The position numbers were made by a program, and so were the translations under genes. Under the pieces are notes generated by a model. The model ran no database searches, was not told where the DNA came from, and saw only the letters and a list, made by a program, of their open reading frames with translations. A DNA stretch of 64,000 bases from Gnetum montanum (Eukaryota > Streptophyta > Gnetopsida > Gnetales > Gnetaceae): assembly GCA_015680685.1 (NCBI GenBank), contig MNCI01014546.1:420945-484944 (forward strand), given 5' to 3'. Below, piece by piece: positions 1-11,732 of this stretch (within the stretch, counting starts at the first letter, position 1; every line of letters begins with the position of its first letter).

Positions 1-1833
1 TTTCATCTCTTACATTTAAGTGTAAGATATATATATATATATGCAGGTAGTTTAGTTGAGTTAATATCATTGAAGGCGTTGTAATGATAAATTGAAGTTA
101 TTTATTTTTGTTGATCTGCGATTTTTCTAAGAAACCTTTCATTGCCATATATAGATAGTGTTAATTAACTATAAAATGTCAGGCTAAAATTAAAGTGCCA
201 CATCAATTATTTTTGGGAATTTATAAAGAGTACTTATAAGTAGAAGAAATAAAAATTTAAGCAACCACAAGCTTTATCATTGGACGCAAGCTTCATTTCT
301 TAGGAGTTGAGTTTCCTAGATGTGTTGTTTGTCAATCATAGGATTTAATCACTCATATTTTTTGGGAGTTCCCATTTTCTAAATAGATTTGGGATTAGTG
401 TCACTCCCTTCAAATATTTTAATCAAAATTAGGTTATTACATTTCCTTATTGCATTTTTTAAGTTGATTGTATATTTTTGTAGGAACCTAATTTTAAATA
501 ATTTATAAAAATATTTAAAAAAATTTCAACCTTCTATATCACAAATTGTATGTCTTGATTCCTTTCAAATAAAGGGATTAAAAAAAGAGAAGCATGTATG
601 GTACCGATTATGTTCCAATAAAATCTCCTAAGAACATTGTATGAAATTCTACAAGATATTATATTACAACAATATGTCATACTTATATAAACAAATTAAC
701 TCATATTGCATAAGCTATTCAACATTAATCAAAATCATCCCAACAATGTATAGATGAGCTTTGTAGGAATAAGATTTTAGCATTGTCGTAGTGCTAAAAT
801 GCAAAGTTTGAATTACATGCCAACAATTGACCATAAGCAACAAGGTCATGGCAACAATTGCCAAGAAAATACACATTGAAAATGAGGCAATCTTTCAAAA
901 TGATAAGAGTTAGAAGTACAGGAAAAATACATGAGGAGGGGAAAGCAATCTCATGATGCTTACATGATTTGTTTTTGTTGCTCCCATTCATGCTTTTTCA
1001 ATTTCTAGAATCTATCTTTATTTTTCATAAAAATGTAATATCTATCCAGTAGGTCCAATGGGTCTTCAAATATAATAAAGCTTCAGTTTTAGTTTCCATC
1101 TTATTACCTTTTGTGAGCATCCCAACTCTCTTCCATTTTGTATGTATATATATTATAAATAAACAAAAGCACCTCTTTTGTTTTGTTTTTATGAAAGGGT
1201 AGTCAAGACTAGTCCTCCTACATTAATGCTAATTCTCTCAAATTTTTATAGAAGTTTCCAAAGTTATCATAATGCAACATATTCTGTAAAGTGTTCATGC
1301 AAAAGATATTTAATATTAATTAATACAGTGTAATTAATCATTTATCACTCCTTTTTGAAATATTGAATGCCTTGTTAGGAGTTTCTGAATAATATGTTTA
1401 TCATATCACCTCAGAAGTTAAGCATTTATTTTAAGCACGATACATAACTTAGCAAGCGTTAAATGATTATAAGCATGATCTATGAAGACCAAGTATTCTA
1501 TATATATCTTTAAAAAAAACATTGTAAATCTAAAAATTATATGAGCTAGCATTTGATTTTGTGAAGGAAAGGGCTGGTGCATTATAGTAAGATAAAAATC
1601 TTAAGAGATGTTCTGCTACACTAGAAATAATGTAAAAGCTATGCAATTTTTTGAAGTTCTTAAATAAGATGATTAAAAAAAATGGGAGAAACTGCATATG
1701 TTGGTTAAGATTAAAAGTGGTAAAACATGCAATCTAAGCAAAAATGTCCACAATTGCTATCTCACTTCCTTACATGATTAGCTGTTACACACAACACATT
1801 GAAATACATATGATATAAAAAGAGCTTCTTCAA
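1..1833. other. AT-rich spacer, no gene recognised
   Basis: This stretch is AT-rich, with short homopolymer runs and no reading frame that resembles a known family. A small (AT)n run sits at 27-42. I see no LTR ends, RNA gene or conserved domain on either strand. It would hold the 3' flank of the RLP gene that starts its C-terminal half at 2852, but I cannot point to a polyadenylation site. Confidence 0.6.
27..42. repeat. (AT)8 microsatellite
   Basis: Uninterrupted AT dinucleotide run of eight units. Confidence 0.9.
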
Positions 1834-2852
1834 TCAGGATAGACACTTTATCCTACTAAGGACCAACATGATGAAGAAATGAGTCGAGAAGATAATTCTA
1901 TCCATTACTGCAAAGCACCGGGTTCTCACTGCATGGAATGATAATAAAATCATCACAACTGCAAATCCAAATCCAAAACCCAATCCACATGCTAACCAAT
2001 ACAGTAGATAATGCAGATCATCTTTGGCATGCATTGCTTTTAGGCCAAAGCTGTTCGACTTCTTTTCATCTGAACATGGTTTCTTAATCTAAAATCCACA
2101 GAGACCTGGGTTATCACCAAAAGAAGATGCTGGAAACATTTCAAAGTGGGCTTCATCTGGGATCTTTCCTGTAAGGTGGTTGTGAGAGAGATTCAAAACA
2201 CCTAGCATGGACAGCTGTACCAAGTCTCTAGGAATTTCTCCACTAAGGAAATTGTTTGAAAGGTCCAGAGAGTCCAATTTTGATATCTGAGCCAAAGATT
2301 TTGGAATGTTTCCACTCAAGCGGTTGTCTGACATGTTCAAGATTATCAACCCTTTGAGCAATCCTATTTCATCTGGAATTTCACCAGAGAATCAGTTGCT
2401 GGAAACATCTATGCTTCTCATTAGAGCTCCAACATTCTCACTGTAGTCATAGTAACCATTAGATATATTTTCCAGAGGAGTTAGCTGTGGTGCAAATTAT
2501 TTTGGCTCAAATCTAGCTCAGTTGGATTCAACTTCAGTATATCAACCCATGGAACCATTCCACTGATATTATTATAGGCCAAAGATATGATTCCATCCCC
2601 TATTGGTCCATTGTTAAATGACGGAAGAGACCCATTGAATAAGTTATGGGACAAACAGATTTCATATACCCAAGGAGGAAAGTGTGAGGGCAGTAAACCA
2701 TACAACTTGTTTTTGCTTAACTCGAGAACATCCAGGACTGTTAGACTACTGATGTCGGAAGGGATGGACCCCGTTAAATTGTTAGATTATAAGTCTAAGA
2801 AAACTAGATTATCAGATTTCCATACCCAAGACGGGATTTCTCCAACAAGGTG
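1834..2852 (-). pseudogene. LRR receptor-like protein, C-terminal half (interrupted)
   Basis: This is the C-terminal half of a plant receptor-like protein: an extracellular leucine-rich-repeat receptor with one membrane segment and no kinase. On the minus strand the reading goes through LRRs (motifs such as LDLSNNFLSGEIP and LNLSHNHLTGKIP). It then reaches the C-terminal cap ending in NPGLCGF, a charged stretch (KPCSDEKK), a membrane helix (YWLACGLGFGFGFAVVMILL, with the GxxxG-type glycines usual in RLPs) and a short cytoplasmic tail of about 30 residues. In-frame stops lie at about 2086-2088 (TAG after GLCGF), about 2392-2394 (TGA inside an LRR) and about 2786-2788 (TAA after an LDL motif). 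A frameshift near 2485 follows LSQNNL. The half ends at the AGGTG duplication bordering the retroelement. The other half is 14949-16424. Confidence is high for family and pseudogene status, lower for exact lesion positions. Confidence 0.9.
2848..2852. repeat. Target-site duplication AGGTG, left copy
   Basis: Five bases immediately left of the element's TGTTCTGG terminus. They are identical to the five bases at 14949-14953 immediately right of its other terminus. Confidence 0.9.
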
Positions 2853-3403
2853 TGTTCTGGCCTAAATCGTTGGTGTAAGGCTAGAAGGGAAACAAACATC
2901 GAAAGATCGTCAGGCAGACACAGCTGACCCTGCCTTCGCCCAAGGGCAAGCTGGAGAAGTAAATGAAGGCAGAGTGTCTTGGATGGTTTGCACGCAAATC
3001 AACTAAGGACTTCCCCAAGCGTAAACTATGGCTTGCGTTGGGTTATTGTAACTGATGCTTTAAAATGTAAACAATGCACATGAAATGTAAACATAAACAC
3101 ATGTAGAACTGATATTGTAAACAAAACGTAAACATAAACTGAATGTAAAATAGAGTAAACAGAATAATGACTAGCAAAACGAATTGTATTGTATTGCTCA
3201 AGAAAGATGTGCACCGGACAAAGTGTAGCTGCTCGTGTGGATGGTAGGTCAAGCACCAAGCCATGGGTGATGTGATGTGACATGTTTCAGAAGTGCTTGG
3301 ATGCAGGGATTAAAGTGTGCCGAGCACCCAAGAATTACTGGTCTGAGTTTCCTAAGCTGTCCAACTCAAAAATTGCCAGCCTCGTTTATGTGAATTGACA
3401 GGG

Positions 3404-3411
3404 TATTTATA
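3404..3411 (-). promoter_or_regulatory. LTR TATA box
   Basis: TATAAATA on the minus strand, at the matching place in both LTRs (the partner is at 11142-11149). It is followed by a GC-richer stretch. It is a plausible pol II core promoter for the element. Confidence 0.6.
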
Positions 3412-3984
3412 GGATTGGGCCGGGCTCGGGCACGGAATTCATGAATGGAATCAACGGCTGAGAGATAAGAGGAAAGCGGATCAAGTGGCGTCCAATGGAC
3501 AGTTGTGTGTGAGTTGGACGTGTGTGGGCAAGTTACGTTCTTGACTAGGTTCATCGTATTTTACAACATGTGGCTTACTCAAGCCCATGGAAACATATAT
3601 AATCTGGACTGTGAGGGCTTGATAAGCCCACAAGTGAAGATTTACAATATACTACAAGAGAAATTGACCTTGGCTCGCTTGAGACTTCTGGATCTTTAAT
3701 TTGACCTACTGCAGGATGCTGATTTGGGTGGTTCCATGGCTTTTTGATTCGGGTGGTTCCGTGGCTTTTTGAGGTGTGTTTGCTTGTGCTCATGCTAGGC
3801 ATTCACGCTGGGCATGTCCTCAGTGTGATCTTAGCCTGAGTGAGGTAAAATGAGACATCTGACACCAAATTTTGATTTTTGAAGCCTATTCCTTAAATGC
3901 AACTGTTGCCTTAAATGTGTCTAACCCTGAAAGTGATATGAAATCTAGAATTTGAACTTGAATGTGTTTAATTTGGAGCTATTT

Positions 3985-4560
3985 TGGATAGGTCACATTG
4001 GACTCACCTGCAGCATGACCTTAAAAACTTGAAATTTTGAGCTAAAATTTGGAATTTTTGAAGGCTGGGACCCATATTTGTCAATAGTAGACCCTAAGGA
4101 TGATTTGCACCCTTGAAATCAAGTCATTTTGACTCAGTTTTGAGGCTCTAAAAGTTGGTCACACTGGACTCACGCTGTAGTGTGACCTGCAGCATGACCT
4201 CAAAAACTTGCAATTTTAAGCTGAAATCTGGAATTTCGGAAGGCTGGGACCCATAGTTATCAATAGTGGACCCTGAGGATGATTTTCACCCTTGAAATCA
4301 AGTCATTTTGACTTATTTTTGAGGCTTTGAAAGTTGGTGACACTGGACTCACGTTGTAGCGTGACCTACAGCGTGACCTGCAGCATGACCTTAAAAACTT
4401 GCAATTTTGAGCTAAAATTTGGAATTTCTAAAGGTTGGGACCCATAGTTGTCAATAGAGGATCTTGAGGATGACTTGGACCCATGAAATCAAGTCATTTT
4501 GACTCAGGTTTGAGGCTCCCAAAGTTGGTCACGCTGGACTCACGTTGCCAGTGTGAGTGA
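3985..4560. repeat. Tandem array in the 3' LTR, about 3 units
   Basis: Units share the landmark GACCTYAAAAACTTG, seen at about 4018, 4196 and 4387, so spacing is 178 and 191 bp. A partial fourth unit runs to about 4560. The same units form the much larger array at 11733-13367 in the partner LTR. Confidence 0.85.
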
Positions 4561-4696
4561 GAAAATTTGCAAGCTAGTGTGAGTTCCCAGGACAAGTAGT
4601 GTGTGTGCCCACGACAAGCTCAAATTTTTGCCTTCGAAAGCTCAAGTGTGAGTTGTTCTTATTTCAAAGTGTTAGCCTAAAATTAGTGGTGTTTCA

Positions 4697-4709
4697 TTGG
4701 CCCCTCTTT
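4697..4709 (-). other. Polypurine tract of the Gag-protease element
   Basis: In element sense AAAGAGGGGCCAA directly abuts the 3' LTR start TGAAACACC. Position and composition fit a plus-strand-priming PPT. Confidence 0.8.
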
Positions 4710-5225
4710 GTTGACGTTTGAAGGAGTCTACCCGAGAGGCGTCGACAAAGAAGTGCAAAACACCATGAACAAACAAGTACCAAGCATTAACCTTTGGCGC
4801 TTGGCCAGATGTCATCGCACTATTTTCAAAAGTACATGGGATTGAGGGAATGTGGTTTAAGATGCAAGGGAATTGATTGGTTTTAACCAGGGGAAATGAG
4901 GAGTTGGTTAAGGGTTATGATTGCTGTCGGGATTGTGGGAGAGGAATGCTCTCACGCGAATGAGCTATATCTTTGGTCCTTGTCCATAGCCAATGTTTAG
5001 CAGACTTAGAGCCAAGACATAGGAAGTGCATTCTTTGGAGAAACGAGACTCTTATAGAGTGTTTACGGGGCCCGTAGTAAATAGCCAAAGCCACGCGATG
5101 GTGTGCAACATGGTCTCTTTGAGACATAAGTGTAACTATTTTTCTAAGACAATTACCTTCTCGCTTAGGGCTTGTATGAGAATAGCCAATAGTCTTTTAT
5201 TTATGATGTCAACGGGGTCACGAAG

Positions 5226-5345
5226 ACTTTTTCCATGCATTTTTCTCTTTGACTTTTTTGTTCTTTTTCTCTTTTTTGTTTGTTTCTTCTTTTCTTTTGT
5301 TTTTGCTTTGTTTTGTCTTTCTTTTTCTTTTATTTTTTTTCTCTT
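5226..5345 (-). repeat. Purine-rich low-complexity tract
   Basis: About 120 bases, almost all T with some C and G on the plus strand, so A-rich purine in element sense. It would give lysine-rich nonsense if translated. It could mimic an extra polypurine tract, but it lies about 500 bases from the LTR. Confidence 0.6.
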
Positions 5346-5917
5346 TGGTCTTTTTGACAAAGCTTGCTTTTAGTGCTGTGCTCGTGTTCAAGTGCTTGCA
5401 TTTTGTATCATGCATCGTGTACTATGTTTTGCGTTGCAATTGCTTAGGGAGTTACAGTGTGCAATAGTGTGCAACAGTGTATCAAGAGTTTTGAGGTGAG
5501 CAAAATGTATCAAGGGGGTGTAATTGAATAGGCTAAGGGGAGCATGATGGGGAAATAGGGGATGTATCGGGAGTCAGGAATGTACTTATGAATGGACTGA
5601 TTAACCCAATTAGGGCATTAGGAAAAATGTGATACCTTGTCATCACGATGAAGTGCACCTATGCATGAACGCCTCAGGCATGTCATCCTGCAAACACAAC
5701 TCTAAGAAGACAAGAAGAACACAAATGAATCGGTTAACTAAGCACTTTAAACATGGAGCTAGAGCCACCACGTGCAATTTTCAAAGCATACAGAATCATG
5801 AACAACATTAGCCTCATTAAGGCCCATGAGACAAATTGTGCAACAAGTCTTTGTAAAACATGAACAACCAATTTTAGCAACACATCTTTTCAAGTTTTTC
5901 CTGGTCATTGATGATGT

Positions 5918-6345
5918 CACCAGTTTATAGTCTTAGTGGACTATTATGGATTAGTTTCATGTCATAACCCCTTGGACAGTGCCAGTTTAGCATCATAGCG
6001 GATGATGCATTGCTAGTTTATAGTCGTAGCGGACTGTGAAGAGGCAAATCAGTTTATAGTCTTAGTGGCTTTTAGATGCTAGTTTCGAGTCATGGCAGAC
6101 AGATATGGCAGTTTAGTGTCATACTGGACAGATCTCTGTGGTGTCGATTTATTGTCATGACTCCAGGACATTCCATGATATTAGTTTTAAGTCATGATGC
6201 CAGGACTGTTCTGTGGTATCAATTTTAAGTCATGATGCCAGGACTGTTCTATGGTATCATTTTTAAGTCATGATGCTAGGACTATTTTGTGCCAGTTTAT
6301 AGTCATAGCGGATTGACCGTGCCAGTTTATAGTCATAGCGAACTA
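5918..6345 (-). repeat. Degenerate short tandem repeats related to the Gag-protease linker
   Basis: Variants of CAGTTTATAGTCATAGCGGA recur roughly every 25-45 bases (for example near 5922, 6019, 6051, 6294 and 6323). On the minus strand two clear units read SAMTINWH in one frame. They resemble the duplicated AKMLNWHD peptide at 8025-8080 inside the coding frame. This suggests one minisatellite that spread or decayed on both sides of the protease. Confidence 0.65.
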
Positions 6346-6838
6346 TCTGTGCTTACCTTGCTTGTGTGAGGTGTGATGCTGCATGCATGGTCATGTTGTA
6401 TGTCTACAAGATCCTGTAAAGATCAACTATGAAGAAAATAACATCAAGTGACACTTGTTGTACATAGAGTTAAAATGTATGAATGACAAAAAAACAATGC
6501 AAAAAGTGATAGTTTTAGGCTGTTCTGGGCCGTAAGCTAGTTTAAGGCCTTTTCAGGCCATGTGTTTTTGTAGTTTTATGTTTTTCAAATGCACTGTGTA
6601 AACTAAGTTGACGAATGTGTAAACAAAGAAAAATGCGTGGTCTAAGTAAGTGGGCAAAATGTAAACGCATAGGCTAGTGCAATGTAAACAAAAGTCAAAA
6701 ATGCATGGCAAATGGTAGGCAGGCACCCACATTTTTTGCCAAGGGAGAGTTTTGGTCATGTAGTTGCTTCCTAACTAGGCATGGATTAGGGAGCATGCAA
6801 GGTTTAGTATCCTCTAGGAAGTTGTTGGCTTTAGCCAC

Positions 6839-8308
6839 TTATTTGGATGTGTTAGCCTTAGGCGTTGCATTAGTTACTGTAGGTGTACCACCAAGAAACT
6901 CTTCTTCCAAAACTTGCACCATGTTTATGTTGTGGATAGTCGAAGAGGAAGCGTTATCATCATGGATGATAACTTGACCACCTTCGTATGGAAGGTGGAC
7001 TTCTTGGTGGATGGGAGAGGAGATGACCTTTAGTTGGGCTAGCCAAGGCCTACCTAGAATCATGTTGTAGTTTGGCATCTTGTCGACAATTGTAAAGTTT
7101 GCAAACGTGGGGCGTTGATCCCCTATCATGAAGGCGATGTGGATTGTGCCATTAATGGCTCCACATGCTTCATCGAAGGAGTTTAAAGACTTGATTTTGG
7201 TCGATTGAATGTTGTGCGTTAGGCTTAGTCATTCGATGACAGAGTGCATGACAATGTTTTCTGCCACACCATCATCGATGTGTACTCTACGTACTGTGTA
7301 TTTTCCGATGCTTACACTAGTGTTGAATGGTGCATGTGTGACCTCCCCTAGTGTGGGGTTGACTTTGACTACATTATTGTGGAACACTAAAGATGTTGAA
7401 CTTGATTCTTGTGGTGGAGGGGGAAGCATTGTTGCATGGATGGATGCCTCATTTGCAGGGATGTCCTCTGTAATAGGAATGGAGGCAAAGATCTTGGCCA
7501 ATGATTGGCAGTGAGCAGATGAAGTCATGACTAGGTCATATAAGCTCAATGTTGTGTTCTTTTGCTTGAGCGTTTGTTTTACCTGCGTTAGTGCAGCTAC
7601 AAAGTCCTTGTCATTAGTCGTTGTGTTGGCCTTGACTTTTTCTAGTGTGGCTTGGGAGATAGATCTCTTGTGAAGGAACTTGGGCTTGGTTTGTTTGGTC
7701 TGTTTTGGGGTAGGGGCCCTAATGTTCAGTTGTTGTTTGTTGGTTGTGGCCTTTGCTTCAGCCGTGGGGGTTGCAAAATGCTCATTTTTCCTCTTGCGTT
7801 GCCATTTGATGGACCTACCCAAGTTGCTAGTGGGGTCGACTCTTGAGGGAGGAGGGATCGAGATGTTGCCCATTGTTGGGCTTTAGGTAGCTGAGGGGCC
7901 ATCATGTCGTGGCCCCCTTATGATAAAGGGTGGCTTAGGAGTTGTTGTGGGGGTTGTTGTGTGACTAACTTGTCATGGCACCTTGATGATGAAAGGTTGC
8001 TTAGCGGTTTTTGTTGCCACGTCATGCCAGTTTAACATCTTAGCGGATGGGTCATGCCAATTTAACATCTTAGCGAACGGTTGCTATGAAACCTTGACCA
8101 CAGAGGGTGTTGTGGGTGCCTGAGGTAGCACTTTGAAAAAAAAGGGAGACCTCTTGCTTATGGAGGCTACGAGGACCTTTACCTTGTTGGGAGGTACACA
8201 GATCACAAAAGGTTGTTGCATAGGTTTGGGCTTGCCACCTATGCTAATTGAGTTTATGACATAGGAGGCATCATCTGTGTTGGATTGACTCCCCATGTCA
8301 ATTGCTAA
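6839..8308 (-). pseudogene. Retroelement linker and aspartic protease (Gag-protease, 3' part)
   Basis: This continues the Gag frame of 8312-10153 without net frameshift. A proline- and threonine-rich linker contains a duplicated AKMLNWHD peptide (8025-8080). It is followed by a retropepsin-like domain. The likely active-site segment is VHIDDG, with the aspartates encoded at 7271-7276. The family motif YNMILGRPWL lies about 70 residues on, near 7040-7070, and is followed by a segment resembling other plant retroelement proteases. In-frame stops lie at 8084, 7973, 7883 and 7229 (lowest coordinate of each codon), then 6839. More stops follow downstream to about 6720. The protease would have cleaved the Gag polyprotein; it is not translatable here. 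Confidence 0.85.
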
Positions 8309-8311
8309 TCA

Positions 8312-10153
8312 GCCTTATTCTATCATTCTCTGCAGGTCATCTTGCAAGGCACGATAATTGTCTGTACTGTGACTAGCTAATTGATGGTAATGACAGTATT
8401 GGTCTAACTTAAAATGTTGTGGGATCGGGGGCTCATTTGGTACTGCTAATGTGGGGTTCATTAGTACTTCACAGTACCTATCATGTTTTTGGTGGGTAAT
8501 CACTGACATGTGTTTGTGTTGGATTTTCCTGGCTTTCAAGTGTTGCTCCAGTAGTTCAGAGGCTTGCAACGGTAGTGGTGTATACTTTGAGCGGTCCTTG
8601 TGCTGAAAGTTGGACTTTAGGGAGGCCCCTGCCAATGTAGGTGAGTTGGTGCCAAAGTTGGTGACTTTGTTAGCTAGGGCTTTGGGTTGCTTAGCTATTG
8701 GACCCCAGTTGGTTGCTTTTGTGCTTGTGGCCACCATTGCCATTGTTGTGTTTTGTTTGCAAGTGTATTGGTTCCTATAGTCCACATAAGTTGGGTCATT
8801 GCTAGCTTGCGCTGCTTCCTCTATGTCCTTAATTTGTGCGAATGCTTGGCTCAAGGTACGGGCTTTCAAATAATAAAGTTTTGATTTAACAAAGTCATTC
8901 GCAGCCGCCTTAAGGATGGTAAGCATATATGTTTTAGGGATGGGCTCGTGAATTTCATTGAGAGTTGCACTCCACCTTTGGATAAATTTATGTGCTGGCT
9001 CTAATGGCACCTGTTTAATCTGAATTAGGATATCTAGTGTGGCTTCAGGCTTTAGATTATATTTAAAACGGATGACAAACTGATGTAACAAATCCTCTAG
9101 AGAGGATGTGGAGTTACAGGGTAAAGCTTGGTACCAGTCTAAGGCTTTTCCCATTAAGGACATAGCAAATCCCCCCCGAATTGCATGAGGCCAAGCCTGA
9201 AGCAATAGACATTCTATTCAAAATGTTACCAAGTGGGCGTTTGGGTCTCCCTTTGCATTGTACTTGGTTAGCTGGGGTAATGAGACTCCCTTTGGCAAGG
9301 TTAACGGTGGAACTGAGGGGTCGATTGGATCATCTTGATAGAAGTCCAACACCTTGATTACCTCAGTGTTTGTCATTTTAAGATGCTTTACCTCTTTAGT
9401 TAACATGTGCATCATTTTCTTAGTGTCTACCCACTCTTGGGCAGTAGGCATACCAGTGGGTTGAATGGATTGTGATTGGTAGTAATTCGATTGTTGCATT
9501 GTTTGCGACAAGGGATACTATTGGATTTTCGGTTGTTGTGGTAGAGCAACATTCAGATATGGGATTAGAGGATGTGGTACGTTATAGAGAGTAGGTTGGT
9601 GTTGCTGGATAGCTGGTGAAACCCACTGCCCAGCCATAGGTTGTGAGGTGACACCCTAAACGTGTTGCGCTGAAGTAGTCAAAGGTGCCCCATGGGTTTG
9701 TACTTGTGGTATGTAGTGGGTGGACGTGGAAGCTAGTATTTCTTATCAAGAAGCTAGTCCTCGTGTGTATGCGAATGACGGAGGAAGCATGGTTCTCTCC
9801 AAGAAAGGTTGGAATAATGGGTTTGTATAGGCGCAAGGACTAATGGTATGGTACGAATCCCCATGCTCAGATTGGGCGGCAAAGCCATCTTCCTCATTTC
9901 CATTCTGAGGCTCTATCAGAGGTGGCTGTAAGGCTTGAATCCTTGCCATGAGAAGCTGAAACATGAGCTGATGACGGTGTTTGGAAAGGAAGATTATGTC
10001 AAATGCCGAGGGAGTGAACTCACGACCTCCCTTGTAGATGAGCTCATAGTTTCGCTTTTCCTCTCTTTCCATGCAATCGATAGGCAAGTTGGCTTGGATT
10101 TTTACACAAATGAAGTTATATTGTTCAAGGGTGAGGATGTGGGAAGATTCCAT
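8312..10153 (-). pseudogene. Retroelement Gag (5' part of the Gag-protease frame)
   Basis: This is the structural capsid protein of a Ty3-type element. The start is the ATG at 10153 (MESSHIL). A Gln-rich N-terminal part is followed by the retrotransposon gag domain around residues 300-430, with motifs such as MGKALDWYQALP and FVIRFKY. Near residue 585 comes a Cys/His segment CHYHQLASHSTDNY that looks like a decayed zinc-binding motif. In-frame stops lie at 9746 and 9743 (adjacent), 9656, 9518, 9218 and 8315; another at 8309 lies just past the Gag segment. The reading phase is otherwise unbroken for 3.3 kb including the protease. Substitutions have therefore dominated its decay. Confidence 0.88.
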
Positions 10154-10159
10154 AGTAGC

Positions 10160-10560
10160 ATGAGCAAGCTGTCAGCATGAGTGACTTGGCTTCTCAGTGT
10201 GAGTAGGTGGCAGCGTGCAACGTGTGCAGCTTGTGCAGCTTGCAGCGTGTGTAGCTTGCGTGACAGCATGAGCAAGCTGTCAATGTGAGTAACTGACACA
10301 ACATGAGTTGGTCAAGCTATGAGTGTGACTAAGCTAGCTCAACGTGAGAAACTGCAGAAGTGTGACTAATGGTGGCATGACCAACTACAATGTGACTAAC
10401 TACAGCGTGACTGACTACAGCGTGACTAACTATAGCGTGACCAACTGCAACGTGACTGACTACAGTGTGACCACTGCAGCAGCGTGATGGACAGGGACAC
10501 TTACAGGGATAGGATGAGTAAGTTTTTATAGGTAGCATGATCAACATTTTAACAGACAAC
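10160..10560. repeat. Degenerate short repeats in the element leader
   Basis: Lying between the Gag ATG and the PBS, this segment repeats variants of GTGACTAACTACAGC about every 15-17 bases, clearest at 10370-10480. Related words (CAGCGTGACC) occur in the LTR tandem units. It would form the 5' untranslated leader of the transcript. Confidence 0.7.
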
Positions 10561-10570
10561 AAGTAAGTCA

Positions 10571-10589
10571 GGCCCTCCTTCTAGCGCCA
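10571..10589 (-). other. Primer-binding site
   Basis: In element sense TGGCGCTAGAAGGAGGGCC lies six bases after the 5' LTR end. The TGG start fits pairing with a tRNA 3' CCA end. I do not assign the tRNA. Confidence 0.75.
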
Positions 10590-11141
10590 ATTTACTGTAC
10601 TGACCTAAATCGTTGGTGTAAGGCTAGAAGGGAAACAAACACCGAAAGATCATCAAGCAGACATAGCGGACCCTACCTTCGCCCGAGGGCAAGATGGAGA
10701 AGTAAATGAAGGTAGAGTGCCTTGGATGATCTACACACAAATCAACCAAGGACTTCCCCAAGCATAAACTATGGCTTGCATTGGGGTTATTGTAACTGAT
10801 GCTTTAAAATGTAAACAATGTGCATGAAATGTAAACAGAAACACATGTAGAATTGATATCATAAAAAAAATGTAAACTGAACATAAAATAGAGTAAACAG
10901 AATAATGGCTAGCAAAACAAACTGTATTGTATTGCTCAAGAAAGATGTGCACCGGTCAAAGCATAGCTGCATGTGTGGATGGTAGGTCAAGCGCCAAGCC
11001 CTGGGTGATATGATGTGACGTGTTTTAGAAGTTCTTGGATGTTAGGAGTTAAGTGTGCCGAGCGTCCAAGGATAGCTGGTATGAGTTTCCTAAGCTATCC
11101 AACTCAAAAATTGCCAACCCCGTTTATGTTAATTGACAAGG

Positions 11142-11149
11142 TATTTATA
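11142..11149 (-). promoter_or_regulatory. LTR TATA box
   Basis: TATAAATA on the minus strand, the counterpart of 3404-3411 in the other LTR. It would drive the element transcript toward lower coordinates. Confidence 0.6.
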
Positions 11150-11732
11150 GGATTGGGCCAGGCTCGGGCACGGAATTCATGAATGGAATCAACAGTTGGG
11201 AGATGAGAGGAAAGCGAATCAAGTGACATGTGTCCAATGGACAGCCGTGTGTGTGTTGGACGTGTGTGGGCAAGCTAGGTTCTTAACCAGGTTCATCGTA
11301 TTTTACAATGTGTGGCTTACTCAAGCCCATGGAAGCACATACAATTTGGACTGTGAGGGCTTGACAAGCCCACAAATGAAGATTTACAATATACTACAAG
11401 AGAAATTGACCTTGGCTCGCTTGAGACTTCTGGATCTTTGATTTGACCTACTGCAGGATGCCGATTCAGGTGGTTCCATGGCTTTTTGATTCAGGTGGTT
11501 CCGTGGCTTTTTGAGGTGTGTTTTCTTGCGCTCACATTGGGCATTCACGTTGGGCATGTCCTCAGCGTGAACTCAACCTAAGTGAGGTAAAATGAGACAT
11601 TTGATACCAAATTTTGATTTCTGAAGCCTATTCCTTGAATGCAACTGTTGCCCTAAATGTCTATAACCCTAAGAGTGATCTGAAATTTGGAATTTAAACT
11701 TGAATGTGTCTGATTTGGAGCTATTTTGGATA

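Larger units (their letters stand above)
2853..4696 (-). repeat. 3' LTR of the Gag-protease element
   Basis: 1,844 bp. In element sense it begins TGAAACACCAC and ends CAGAACA. It contains a TATA box (TATAAATA, minus strand, 3404-3411) and about three copies of the ~190-bp tandem unit. It is much shorter than the 5' LTR (4,353 bp) because that copy has more tandem units and an inserted solo LTR. Confidence 0.9.
4710..6700 (-). other. Non-coding internal 3' region of the Gag-protease element
   Basis: Between the protease end and the PPT, where an autonomous element would carry RT, RNase H and integrase, I find no such motif in any frame. The region holds a T/C-rich strand run at 5226-5345 (a purine tract in element sense) and a degenerate short tandem array at 5918-6345. 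The rest is filler. Long reading frames over the T-rich run are low-complexity and not credible genes. Confidence 0.7.

Noticed and set aside
3026-3283. Small hydrophobic frames in the LTRs, also near 10731
   Set aside because: They lie in LTR U5-like sequence, differ between the LTRs and match no family.
5136-5415. Lysine-rich or Phe-rich reading frames over the T/C-rich run
   Set aside because: Low-complexity translation of a purine/pyrimidine tract in a retroelement's non-coding part.
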